Origin: Halichoerus grypus | Taxonomy: Eukaryota > Chordata > Mammalia > Carnivora > Phocidae | DNA: 64,000 nt | Assembly (NCBI RefSeq): GCF_964656455.1 | Contig: NC_135722.1 | Location: 47,252,628 to 47,316,627 of the forward strand | Direction of reading: 5' to 3' | Part shown: in pieces, positions 26,701 through 37,889 of the stretch | How the letters are laid out: the number at the start of each line of letters is the position of its first letter | How positions within the stretch are numbered: position 1 is the stretch's first letter | Notes under the pieces: model-generated | Seen by the model: only the letters and a program-made list of their open reading frames with translations | Told to the model about the DNA's origin: nothing | Database searches by the model: none | Made by a program: the position numbers and the translations under genes

Positions 26701-27135
26701 TAAAGTCCCCCACTATTATTGTATTGTTGTCAATGTGTTTCTTTGCTTTTGTTATTAATTGCCATATATAATTGGCTGCTCCCATGTTAGGGGCATAGAT
26801 ATTTACAGTTGTTAGATCTTCTCATTGGGTAGACCCTTTAAGTAGGATATAGTGTCCTTCCTCATCTCTTATTACAGTTTTTGGTTTAAAATCTAATTTG
26901 TCTGATATAAGGATTGCCACCCCAGCTTTCTTTTGGTGTCCATTAGCATAGTAAATGGTTTTCCACCCCCTCACTTTCAATCTGTGGTGTCTTTGGGTCT
27001 AAAATGAATCTCTTGCAGACAACATATCGATGGGTCTTGTTTTTTAATCCAATCTGATAGCCTGTGTCTTTTGATTGGGGCATTTAGCCCATTTACATTC
27101 AGGGTAACTATTGAAAGATAGGCATTTAGTGCCAT
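23758..27135 (-). pseudogene. L1 ORF2 (endonuclease-reverse transcriptase), inactivated with RT deletion
   Basis: The likely start ATG is at 27133-27135 and the N-terminus reads MALNAYLSIVTLNVNGLNAP, the L1 endonuclease opening. The QETH motif has become QEIH and a stop follows within about 20 codons (after RPKDTTD). Later endonuclease words [12 protein letters not shown] and [12 protein letters not shown] are intact in the 26684-25617 frame. At about 25549 the frame jumps from PIKKENYI directly into [15 protein letters not shown]. The RT palm segment between them, roughly 130-140 residues, is missing. LFADDMILY and the C-terminal IYPKDTN...MEYYAAIKRNE region remain, in several frames. ORF2 protein would nick target DNA and reverse-transcribe L1 RNA; this copy cannot. 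Confidence 0.92.
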
Positions 27136-27216
27136 TGTATTGCCTGTAAGGTGACTGTTACTGTATATTGTCTGTGTTCCTTTCTGGTCTATGTTGCTTT
27201 TAGGCTCTCTCTTTGC

Positions 27217-28112
27217 TTAGAGGACCCCTTTCAGTATTTGTTGTAGGGCTGGTTTCATGTTTGCAAATTCCTTTAGTTTTTGTTTGTCCTGGAAGCTTTT
27301 TATTTCTCCTTTTATTTTCAATGACAGCCTAGCTGGATATAGTATTCTTGGCTGCATATTTTTCTCGTTTAGGGCTCTGAATATATCCTGCCAGTCCTTT
27401 CTGGCCTGCCAGGTCTCTGTGGATAGGTCTGTTGCCAATCTAATGTTCTACCTTTGTAGGTTACAGATCTCTTCTCCCGAGCTGCTTTCAGGATTTTCTC
27501 TTTGTCTCTGAGACTTGTAAGTTTTACTATTAGATGTCGGGGAGTTGACCTATTTTTATTAATTTTGAGAGGGGTCCTGTGTGCCTCCTGGATTTTGATG
27601 CCTGTTTCCTTCCCCAAATGAGGGAAGTTCTCTGCTATAATTTGCTCCAATATACCTTCTGCCCCTCTCTCTCTTTCTTCTTCTTCTGGGATCCCAATTA
27701 TTCTAATGTTGTTTTGTCTTATCGTATCGCTTATCTCTCAAGTTCTGCCCTCGTGATCCGGTAGTTGTTTATCTCTCTTTTTCTCAGCTTCTTTATTTTC
27801 CATCATTTGGTCTTCTATCTCACTGATTCTTTCTTCTGCCTCATTTATCCTAGCAGTTGGTGCCCGCATTTTTGATTGCACCTCATTAATAGCCTTTTTG
27901 ATTTCGACTTGGTTAGATTTTAGTTCTTTCATTTCTCCAGAAAGGGTTTCTCTAATAACTTCCATGCTTTTTTCAAGCTCAGCTAGTATCTTTAAAGTGA
28001 TGATTCTGAACTCTAGATCTGACATCGTACTAATGTCCGTATTGAGTAGGTCCCTGGCAGGTGGTACTACCTCTTGTTCTTTTTGTTGAGGTGATTTTTT
28101 CCATCTTGTCAT
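27217..28112 (-). pseudogene. L1 ORF1 (RNA-binding chaperone), frame-broken
   Basis: The start MTRWKKSPQQKEQE at 28112 is the usual carnivore L1 ORF1 N-terminus. A heptad-rich coiled-coil segment follows (EKSMEVIRETLSGEMKELK and AEERISEIEDQMMENKEAE). A TGA at 27738-27740 ends this frame. The RRM/C-terminal part continues in shifted frames: ENFPHLGKETGIKIQEAHRT (27650-27369), then the segment ending ALQQILKGVL with its normal stop at 27217. At least two frame changes are needed, so no full trimeric ORF1p could be made. Confidence 0.92.
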
Positions 28113-29880
28113 TTTGTCCAGAGGAGAATAGATGAATGAGAGAACACATGCTAACAGGGTAACAATGTCCCCAGAAAATATACTCTAAACAAATCAGAAA
28201 AGACCTGAAGCCAGGGGAAAAGAAAGGGAAAGAAAGAAAAAAGAAAAAGAAAAAGATAAAAACAAACAAAAACAGAACAAAACAAAAAAAAACAGAATAT
28301 GATCAAATATGATCAGGCTGGTGCATAGATCAGTGGCACACACTAGATTTTGGGTGTATTTTGGTCTGTTAGAAGAAAGTGCCTCCCAAAATTTTAAAGA
28401 AAGAAAAACTTATATATGTACAAAAATAAGGGTTGATATGAAGAAGGGATGGAATATGACTGTAAAGATGAAAATTATAAAAAATTTTATAAAAGGAATT
28501 GATAAAAAGTTGTTTGAAAAAAGAAAGAAGAGGATTTTAAAAAAAAAGGAGAGAATGTGATCAGGCAGGAGAGTAGAACAAAGCCATACACTAGAGATTT
28601 AGGGTATATTTTGATCTGTTAGAAGAAACTGTATCTCAAAATTTTAAAGAGAGAACTACTTATATATATGTGCCAAAAATAAGGGTAACCACTATGAAGG
28701 GATAGAATATGACTCTAAAAATGAAAAATAAAAATGTTTTTTAAAAAAGGGATTGATAAGATGTTGTTTGAAAAAGGGAAAAAGAAAAATTAACTTTGAA
28801 AGACTAAAGAATCATGGTAAAAAAGCCATGAATTCTATGTGCAGTATTCCCCTAGCGCTGGAGTTCTGCCGTTCTCATTGATCGGTAAACTTGGTCTTGA
28901 CTGGCTGTTCTGGCTGATCTTCTGGGGGAGGGGCCTGTTGCCGTGGTTCCCAAATGTCTTTGCCGGAGGCGGAATTGCCCCGCCCTTGCCCGGTTTGGGC
29001 TAAGTAAGCTGCTCGGGTTTGCTCTCCGGAGCTTTTGTTCCCTGCAAGCTTTCCATACAGCTTTGGAGGCCGAGAGTGAAAATGGTGGCCTCCCAATCTC
29101 CGCCCCGGAGGAGCCGAGAACTCGGGGCCCCGCTCCTCAGTGCGCCCCCAGAGAAAAGCCGCCAGTCACTCCCGTCTCCCGGTCTCCGGCCGCACTCCGT
29201 GCTCACTGGCCTGTGACCGCGCGTTTCTATCTCTGGCACCCGACTCGGTGTGGAGTCTCCAAACCCAGCAGATCCCAGCGGTGTGCTCCCGGGCCGCTCC
29301 TCCCGGGGGAGGAAGGTGAGTCTCCCCGGATCTGCCGCTTGTTGGGTCCCTGCTGGAGGAGCAGCAGCGGCCCGACTGTGCGGCGGATCACGGTTTATGG
29401 CAACCCCGAGCTGAGAGCCCGCGCCTCGGCTCCGTCTCTGCAGCTGGCTTCCCCGCTCTGATACCTGGGAGCTCTGCCGCACTCAGGCACCCCCGGTCTT
29501 TCTGTGACCCCGAGGGTCCTGAGACCACACTGTCCCATGAGGGTTCCACCCCTCGCTTAGCCACTGGAGCGACATCCCACAGTGGAGCAGACTTCTAAAA
29601 GTTCCGATTTTGTGCTCCCTGGCTCTATCACTTGCCAGAAGCGGCCGACGGAGGCTCCCTCCCCCACCGTCTATCCCCCGAATATCGCCTCGGATTCACT
29701 TCTCCGCCCGTCCTACCTTCCAGAAAGTGGTTGCTTTTCTGTTCAGAGAGCTGCTGCTATTCTTTTCTTCGATCTCCTGTTGAGTTCGTAGGTGTTCAGA
29801 ATGGTTTGATCCCTATCCAGCTGAATTCCTGAGACCAGATGAAATCCAGGTCTCTTACTCCTCTGCCATCTTGCTCCCCC
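28113..29880 (-). promoter_or_regulatory. L1 5'UTR, CpG-rich promoter region plus AT-rich tandem block
   Basis: The outer part (28870-29880) is GC- and CpG-rich, unlike the surrounding intron. It corresponds to the internal RNA polymerase II promoter region of L1. The inner part (28120-28870) is A-rich and holds two imperfect copies of an approximately 250-bp unit. Short GC-rich open frames on both strands here (for example 28943-29461) are UTR by-products. Promoter activity is known for L1 5'UTRs; whether this one is active is not visible. Confidence 0.8.
28311..28790 (-). repeat. Tandem duplication (~250-bp unit) inside L1 5'UTR
   Basis: Matching landmarks recur about 248-254 bp apart: GATCAGGC at 28311 and 28559, 'tctgttagaagaaa' in both, 'tcaaaattttaaaga', 'tagaatatgact'/'ggaatatgact', and GTTGTTTGAAAAA at 28509 and 28763. 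Confidence 0.85.
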
Positions 29881-29895
29881 TTGCCCTTTACTCTT

Positions 29896-31436
29896 GAGTC
29901 CACACAGGATTCACATAGTAATTAATATTCTTAAGAGTGAAATTTTAATTTCATTAAAATTATTCTATGAATATTAAAATATTTCCCATGGGGAAAATTT
30001 TGATGTTAAAATTAGATTATATGAACAATTTGATGTGATAACATAAATAATTTATACCTAATAAATTAAGTAAATTCTTTTTCCATTAAAGATTTTTAAA
30101 TTTGGCTTTAATTTAAGTGGAAATCTGCCATCAGTTCCTGTTTTCCATTGTATCATGGTTCTCTCTTCTGGAGAATCTCAGAAATCCATTTGGAGCTCTG
30201 ATTTTGTATTTTTTACAAGCCAGGGTCATCATGCTTTTTGGCTGAGTGGCAGAGCTCTTGGAAGACTAGCAGAGAAAGTGAGGATTTGTTATAAACAAAA
30301 TCAAAACACTTGACCTGAGCATTTTCCTCTGTCACTGAATAGCCATCCCTTCGTTCCAAATGCTGTGGTCATCATAGAAAAATATAGTCTGCATCTCCTC
30401 ATTGTTCATGTTTGGACTGAGGTATCACACTACACTCTTCTAGACTTGTCATCAAATAGTTGGCATTTGGCCATGTCCTTTTTTTTTTTTTCTTTTTCTT
30501 TCCGATTTTTAGCCTAATTTGGGTAATGGTACTCTTCGAAGGTAGAAATGTCCTCTTGTGTATATCTCATGTTTTATAGGCTGAGTACATCTAGGTAATG
30601 TTTTGTGTCTTTAGTAACCCTCTAAATTCCCCACAGTGGGTTCTTACTCCATTCTATCAGGTAGACCCAAGACTTCAACTCCTACAAAAGCATTTTACTC
30701 ATCTTCAAATGAGATGCTTGGCAGACCATTGCTTATTGCGAAAACATGCCTTTTAACATTATGTCCTTAGTGATTTCTGGTAAGTAGTACAATACTCTCA
30801 TTATTTATTAAGCTCAGAAAACAACTGAGAAATGAATGTCTGGTAATTAAAGTGCACTTCCCCATAACCATGGAGGGAGGGACTAAAAATTCTGGATGTA
30901 TATTTGCATTACAGAATTCTTGCTTCATAAAGGAGATACTTCTTCATTGTTATTTATTGAACATAGTATTGAATGTACTTGTTTAATGAAAATGGAAGAT
31001 TTTTCTGATTGTTTCCTTTTGTGATCATTTTTCTCCACTGAAAACGTGGCCTTTACAGTGTCACAGGAGACAGTATATGTAGCAGATACTTTCGTCTAGA
31101 AAGTAGATATTCAAGGTTGCCTAGAAACTTTGAAAAGTTATTTTGATCAATAAAATGTATTCATGTAGCAGTTCTTCAAAGACAAGAAATGTTTGAATTT
31201 AAATAACATTGAAATTAAACAGTTGAACTGTGGTATGTTGATATATTTCTATGAGAAAGAGTCAGGTTTTCTTGGTATTTTTGTTGAGTAGGATAAAAAT
31301 TTTCTTCTCTTGACAAATTAAACCTTAGCTTTCTGAGCCCATGTGAATCATGTGCAAATTTGGTGGTGCTTCCACAACTTTGGCACACTTTAGTAGTCCA
31401 ATACTGAAGCCTTGCAATCTGGCATGCACTTAAAAT
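29896..31436. other. STK33 intron, nothing recognised
   Basis: AT-rich intron with a T-rich run at 30479-30491. No repeat family or exon is recognised. Confidence 0.5.
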
Positions 31437-31645
31437 ATAATGGTTAAAAGCACAAGCTCTGGATCTAGGCAGCCTGTATTCAAACCCTGGCTTCACCGCT
31501 TACAAGCTTTATAACCTTGGACAAACCTCTTGGCCTCTGGTTCCTCATCTATAAAATGGGAATAATGATGGTATCAACCAGGGATTAAATAAAATAATGC
31601 ATGTGACATTCTTGACATGGTAAGCACTTCTTAAAGTTAGCTTTA
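31437..31645 (+). repeat. MIR SINE, sense
   Basis: 'aatggttaaaagcacaagctctgg', 'ttcaaaccctggcttcaccgc' and 'cctcatctataaaatgggaataatgatgg' (in pieces) match the MIR consensus in order, from the tRNA-like head through the core. Confidence 0.9.
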
Positions 31646-31843
31646 TTGCTTCTATTATTATATTGCTAAAGAACTTGCATAGCATATTACAAAAATTGCA
31701 CGTTTTTTTCTTGTCAGCTTCAAGTCTCCTTGAGGCATATTTCCTTTTGGGTATGAACAAACCAAGAAATATCATTTTCAAAGGTGATAAGGTGATGCTT
31801 CCAACCTCATTTGCCCTCTGAGTTTCGTGAGGTCCCTAGGATA

Positions 31844-32810
31844 CTGTGGTAGATTAGATTACTTTTCCCCATTATTTAATCCCTCTCTGTAAGCAATTTG
31901 TACATTCACAACCTTTGCCATGTGACATTGCAGTTCTCCCTACTAGAGTAGATGAAGGAAGGATATTTTCTCACCCCACTAGTGTTGGTTTTAACTGTAT
32001 GACTTATTTTGGCTGATAGAATGTTAAGAGGTGAGATGTAAGTAGAGACCTTAAAAGTGTTTGTGTGATTTAGCTTGTTCTCTTCTATTTCTGCTACCTG
32101 CTTTGAGAAGAACATGCCTGCAGGGAGTCACAGTTCCTGGAATTATGGAGATTTGTGGAGCAGACTTGAATCTAATACAAAACCTGAAGTCTGGCCTAGC
32201 CTAGCATGGCCAACCCCTACAGCTAACTGAGACTTTTATAGTCATTTGTTACGTGGTTGTACAGAAAAGCGTTAACGTAGCAGACCTAAGCTGCTCACCT
32301 TGAAAAGGCCTGCTTGCAAGGTTGGCCCTTGGCTGGCTTCTGGGAACTTGGATTTGGTTGCTATCATTATCTGATTAAGAATGATTCATTCTGCCTAAAC
32401 TATGCAAACAATTCAGTTTATGCTGCAACCTGCTTTTCTTCTGGGGGTCTGGGATTTTGGTAGGTGCTAGGCAGAGACTGCCTACATGACCAGTTCCCAG
32501 TAAAAACCTAGGGTTCCATCTCTGAGACCTTCCCTGCTTGGCAACATTTGACATGTGTTGTCACAGCTCATTGCTGGGGTAATTAAGTGCATCCTGAGAA
32601 AAGACCCTTGGAACCTTGAGCCTGGTTTCTACTGGACTTCACCTCAAGTGCCTCTTACCTTTGCTAACTGTGCTTTGTAATAAATTGTAGCAATGAGTAC
32701 AACTATATGCTGAGTCCTGTGAATCCTCCTAATGAATCATGGAACCTGGGGGTGATTTGAGGGACCTCCCAAACACTGTAGTGTAAGTGCAGCAATAGGT
32801 GACTAATACA
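31844..32810 (+). repeat. MaLR (MLT1-type) LTR interrupted by a second LTR
   Basis: The left part ('gtggtagattagattac', 'tgtatgacttattttggctgatagaatg', 'catttgttacgtgg') and the right end ('gcagcaataggtgactaatac') are the two ends of an MLT1-class LTR. About 500 bp of a different sequence lies between them. No internal retroviral coding sequence is visible. Confidence 0.55.
32285..32785 (+). repeat. Solo ERV-type LTR nested in the MaLR LTR
   Basis: 'aataaattgtagcaatgag', 'tgagtcctgtgaatcctcc' and 'tcatggaacctgggggtg' resemble the U5/3' end of an ERV LTR with its AATAAA-like polyadenylation signal at about 32680. Exact ends and family are uncertain. Confidence 0.45.
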
Positions 32811-33339
32811 GGTACAAATAACCATGCTAACATGAATCTTGACATGTTGTTCTTTGACTCATGCTTTTTATAATGCCAATGCTAGTTTGGATTCATAGGA
32901 TTTTGTCCCTACTACTCCCACTAGAACCTTTTGTGTAAGGCTTAGGTTTCACCACAAGCTTAGCCAGACTTCCACAGTTGAAGGGAAGTATTAGTGAAAC
33001 CTTTCAAATCATTACCCTCCTCTCCCAAGCCTGGCTTTTGCTCAGCTCCCCTTGTGGACTATAGCTGTTAGGATATGCTATGTATCTTTTCCCTATGGAG
33101 AACCAACCCATTGGGTTGGGTTATAACAAATATTGCTTTAAGTGCACATATATTAATTTGGGTCTATTCATCTCTTATCCTGCCTTCAGGCTATAATTGT
33201 CACATGTATTATAGCTACATAATTATAAACCCCACAAAACAATGTTTTAATTTTTGCTTTAAATAGTCATATATATTTCCAAGAAATTAAGAGGACATTT
33301 TGTCTGTTATATATACCCAGGTATTTACCATTTCTGATG
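32811..33339. other. STK33 intron, nothing recognised
   Basis: No repeat, RNA gene or exon recognised. Confidence 0.45.
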
Positions 33340-33850
33340 TTCTTCTTTCTTTTCTGAAAATCCAGTTTTCCATCTGGTATCATTTCCCTTCAGCTTGATT
33401 CAGTCTCCATTTCTCTGTTAAACCTATCTGGTGAATATTTAATTTTAGGTATTCTAAAATTCCCATTTGATCCTGTTTTATTACTTCTACTTCTCTTCAG
33501 AGATTTCCTTTATTCCTCAAAGAATATTTTCCTTTGCATCATTGGTAATAGTTATGATAACTGCTTTAAAATCCTTGTTTGCTAATTCCAACATCTGGGT
33601 CATCTCAGGGTCTGTCTCTATTGATTATTATTTCTGTTGAGTAGTCTGGGATTATATCTTAGACATTGGAAATGTTATGTTGTGCTGATTCTGGATTTGA
33701 CTATGTTCCTCCAAAAAGTGTTGATATTTCTGTTTTGGCAGGCAAGTAGTTGGTTGGAGGCAAATTGTCTCTTAGCCAGCAGTTCAAATCTTAGGTCAGT
33801 TCATTTCTCTTTGGCTGGGCAGGATTTAGGATGCCCCTTCTCTGGCTATC
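33340..33850 (-). repeat. Ancient L1M 5' part, antisense
   Basis: 'gctttaaaatccttgtttgctaattccaacatctgggtcatctcagg' (in pieces) and 'ggattatatcttagacattgg' are reversed L1M 5' region words. Confidence 0.6.
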
Positions 33851-33959
33851 TCCTTTAAGGGATTTCCTCATTACTTTCTTGTGTCTCTGGTTGTTTTGAA
33901 TTCTGTCCCCTAATTCTTTAGACTAGAGAGAGAAAATTGTAAAAGTGTCCAGGGTTAGG

Positions 33960-36900
33960 AGAGTGGTGGTGAGGAACACATTGCCATTGAAGGAGCAACA
34001 TTTGATATATCAACAGAAATAATGGAAGCCAGAAGACAATGGAGTGACATTGTTAAAGTCCTAAGTGCAAAATAAAACTAAAAAACTGCCAACTTGGAAT
34101 TCTATATCTAGTGATAATTTTCTTCAAAAATAAAGATAAAATAAAAAAATACTTTCAAGTATGTAAAAGATGAGAGAATTTGTTACCAACATTTCTTACT
34201 ATAAGAAATGCTAAAAGAAATTTCTCAAAGTAAAAAAAGAAAAAATGACCCCAGATGGAAATCCTGACTACAGGAAGGTATGAAGGGCAATAGCAAGGGT
34301 AAATATGTGAATAAATGTAAAATAATGTTGACTGCTTGAAACAATAGCAATAATAATGAATCTAAGCTTTCATCTCAATAAGCTAGGAAAAGAACAAGAA
34401 ATTAAGCACCCTTCCTACAAGAGGATATTGTGAATGATTTAGTCCCAATAAATTAGAATATTTATATGAAATGATCAGATTTCTTTAAAAAACATCAAAG
34501 CAGATATACAAAAATACAAAATCTGAATAATTTTATATTTACTTTAAAAATTGAATCTGTAATTAAGAACTTTCCAGTAAAGAAAATTTCAGTCTCAAAT
34601 TACTTCACTGGTTAATTGTTTAAATATTTGCAGAAAAGAAAGCTTGTTACACAAACTCTTGAGAATATTTCCCAATTCATTTATAAAGCAAGTAAACTTT
34701 AATACCAAAATATGACAGGAATATTATAAGAAAAGGAAATTGTTAGCCGGTATCTCTCATAAATATAGACGTAAAAATCTCAAACTCAGTATTAGCAAAG
34801 TGAATCCAGAAATACATAAAAGAAATAGCACATTCTTGATCAAGTATACAGTATATTCCAGGGATGTATGTTTGGATTAACATCCAAAAATCAACCAATG
34901 TAATTCACCATATTAATAAGTAAAGGAGAAAAGCCATATGACTATCTCAATAATTGTGAAAAAAACATTTGATGAAATTCAACACTCAAACATGAGTAGT
35001 AGACTAGAAACAGATGGTAACTTCTTTCATATATTAAGGGATTTTTATATTTAAGAAATCTCCTCTAAAGCTAATATCATTCTTTTTTTTAAGATTTATT
35101 TATTTATTTGAAGTGGGGAGAGAGAGAGAGGGAGAAAGTTGGAGGGGGAGCAGAGGGAGAGAATCTTTAAGCAGACTCCCTGCTGAGCGGGGAGCCTGAT
35201 GTGGGGCTCCATCTCATGACCCATGAGATCATGACCTGAGCCAACACAAAGATTCAGATGCTCAACCAATTGAGCCACCCAGACACCCCAAAACTAATAT
35301 CATTCTTAATGGTGACATATTGAACACTTTCCAACTGAAGGTAGGAGAAAGACAAAAAAGCCCATTTCTACTTCTCTTTAATATTGTACTAGAGATCTTA
35401 GCCAATGCAACAAGGCACATAAAAGAAAATTATATAGGCTGGAAAAGAAGAATAAAACTCTCAATTTATAGGTGACATGATTGTGTACAAAAAAATCCCA
35501 TGGAATCTACAAAATGTGAATTAAACAGTTTTCAGGGCGCAAGATCTGTATACAAAAATAAAGTGTATTTTGATATACTAACAATGAATAATTAAAAAAC
35601 AAAATCTTAAAATACCATTTAAAATATCACGAAACATAAAATACTTAGTCTTAACTCTAACAAAATATGTGTAAAATATTTATACCAAATCCCACAACAC
35701 ATTGAAATTGAAGAAGACTGAAATATTTGGAAAGAAATACCGTGTTTATGGATTGGAAGATTTGATACTGTTAAGATGTCAATTCTCCCCAAACTGATTT
35801 ATAACTTTAAAGCAATCCCAATTAAAATCGAGGGCTTTGCTTTTCTGTTAGAAATTGACAAGATGCTTCTAAAATTTGTTTGGAAATATGTAAGACCGAG
35901 AATAGCCAAAATCGCTCAAAAAAACAAAGTTGGAGAACTTACATGATGTGGTTTCAGCACTTACTATATAGCTACGGTAATTAATACAATGTGGTATTGA
36001 TGTAAGAATAGACAAATCCAGGAAACAAAATACAATCTAGAAATAGACCCACCCTTAGGTAGTCAGCTGATTTTTGACAGAGATTTCAAAGCCATTCAAT
36101 AGGGAAAAAGATAGTTGTTGTTGTTGTTGTTTTTCCAGTAAATAGTGCTAAACTAATAAGATATCCATATGGGGAAAAATGAACTTTGACCCCCCAGCTT
36201 ACACTGTACACAAAAATTAGTTTGAAATGGTAGTAGACCTAAATCTAAAAGCTAAACTGTAAAGCTCATAGGAGAAAACGTAGGAGAATATCTTCCAACC
36301 AGAGAGTAGTCAAAGATTTCTTAGAACACCAGGCAGCATTTTAAAAAGTCAGATCAAATGGACTTCTTCAAAGTAAATGCATTTTCTCATCTAAAGCATA
36401 TTAAGAAATGGAATAGGCAAGCCACAGACAGGGGAGAAAAAAATTTCAATAGATGTATCTAACAAAGGACTTGTTCCCCAAATATTGAGACAGTTCCTAC
36501 AACTCAATAATAATAAGGCAACTCCACTTTTAAAATATGCATAAGATTTGAACAGACATTTCAGATAGGAAAATATACTAATAGGCAATAAGCATATAAA
36601 ATATGCAACATCACTAGTTATCAGGAGAATGCAAATGATAATAGGAAAAGCTACAATGATATATCACTGTATCCTTTCTAGAATGGCCAGAATTTAAAAA
36701 GACAAGTTCATATTTTAGCAAATATTAGAGCAAGTAGAATTTTCCTATATTGCTTGTGGATTGCAAAATGGTACAGTTTCTTTGGAATACAGTTGGGCAG
36801 TTACTTATAAAGTTAAACATTTACTTACCATTTATCCGTAAATCCCAAATTTGATTTGTAGGACTTGTAGAATATATTGTAGAAAGGACTTGTAGAATAT

Positions 36901-37425
36901 ATTTATAGCAGCTTTATATATAAAGAGCCCCAACCTGGAAACAGCCCAAATATCCATTAATAGAAGAATGGATAAACAAATTATGGTATATCCATACAAT
37001 GGAATACTACTTGATAATAAAAAGGAATGAACCATTAATACATGGGTGAATCTCAAAAACATATGTTGTAATACCATGAGACTCTATAATTATCTCAGTA
37101 AAAGTTTCTTTTTTTAGAATCTCAATACAAATTTCAATCTAAAAACATGTTAAGCAAAAGAAGTCAGACACGAGAGTACACACAGTATGTTTCATTTACA
37201 TGAAGTTTCAGAGAAGTAATTATGTTGAAAAATATCAGAACACTGGTAGCTTCGGGATGGGAAGGAGTTGAGTGGGATGTGGCCCCTGGGAAATTTGTAG
37301 GGAGTTGTTCTATTTCTTGATTGGGGTGTTGGTTATACAGGTCTGCGTATTGTCAAAACTTATCAAACTGTACGCTTGAGATTTGTACATTCTACTGTAT
37401 GTAAATTGTACTTTAACTAAAAAAG
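33960..37425 (+). repeat. Ancient L1M LINE, sense, nearly complete 3' two-thirds
   Basis: Ordered L1 landmarks: an ORF1-end-like block (34000-34330), RT region 'attagcaaagtgaatccag' and 'gatcttagccaatgcaac' (34790-35410), and 'caatttataggtgacatg', the decayed YADD site, near 35465. The ORF2 C-terminus 'gaagaatggataaacaaattatgg' and 'catacaatggaatactac' is at 36960-37010. The 3'UTR 'tcttgattggggtgttgg' ... 'aacttatcaaactgtacgc' ... 'gtatgtaaattgtactttaac' ends at about 37425. A CAN-SINE interrupts it at 35085. Confidence 0.8.
35085..35289 (-). mobile_element. CAN-SINE nested in L1M
   Basis: The tail TTTAAGATTTATTTATTTATTTG, GAGAGAGAG middle and reversed head GAGCCACCCAGACACCCC are present. 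The target duplication AAA(G/A)CTAATATCATTCTT lies at 35067-35084 and 35290-35307 (18 bp, one mismatch). Confidence 0.96.
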
Positions 37426-37889
37426 AAAAGAGAAATTTATATCTCTCTAATTTGCAAGTTAGATTTTATTTTCATTAACTCCCTACAAGGCCCAGCTATT
37501 TATGTAGGTAGCCTTATAAAACAACTCTATATATTTGGAAGTTAATTACTCTTCTTCCCTTTGGTTTTTCTTTCCCTTCCTTCTTCCTTCTGAAAACCAT
37601 AGGAATGTGAGAGAATGTGGGTGACCATTGCGAGCAAAGCTGGAGCTGAAAACTTGTATCAGAATGTTCTGTCACTTGGACCTTGTGCAGGCCTATAATT
37701 TGAATGTGTGACTCTAGAAATGGTTGCTATGGTGATAAACCACTTTACTTAAATAGCATGTATTTTACTCAAAATTCAGAGAAATGGTAACAGTTTCTAG
37801 TAATCATGTACTGGTATTAACTTGGAGGGATATGCCTAGAGCTTACAGGTTTTGCATCCATTATCACCAGATGAGTTCATCAGGTTAAA

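Larger units (their letters stand above)
23246..29880 (-). mobile_element. Nearly full-length carnivore L1 (LINE-1), antisense in STK33 intron
   Basis: All L1 parts are present in order on the reverse strand. There is a 5' end GGGGGAGCAAGATGGCAGAG, a CpG-rich 5'UTR, ORF1, a roughly 80-bp spacer, ORF2, a pyrimidine-poor 3'UTR and an A-tail (T-run at 23246-23253 on the + strand). A 15-bp target duplication with three mismatches abuts both ends: TTTCCATTTTCTCTT at 23231-23245 and TTGCCCTTTACTCTT at 29881-29895. The element is about 6.6 kb. It cannot retrotranspose autonomously because both ORFs are broken and ORF2 has lost part of the RT. Confidence 0.95.

Noticed and set aside
24074..27511. Forward-strand open frames such as 24690-25025 and 25890-26205
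   Set aside because: They are complements of L1 ORF2 and have F/L/S-rich translations typical of the antisense of a lysine-rich protein.
28943..29482. 172-residue forward and 160-residue reverse open frames near 29.2 kb
   Set aside because: They lie wholly inside the CpG-rich L1 5'UTR and are not part of ORF1 or ORF2.
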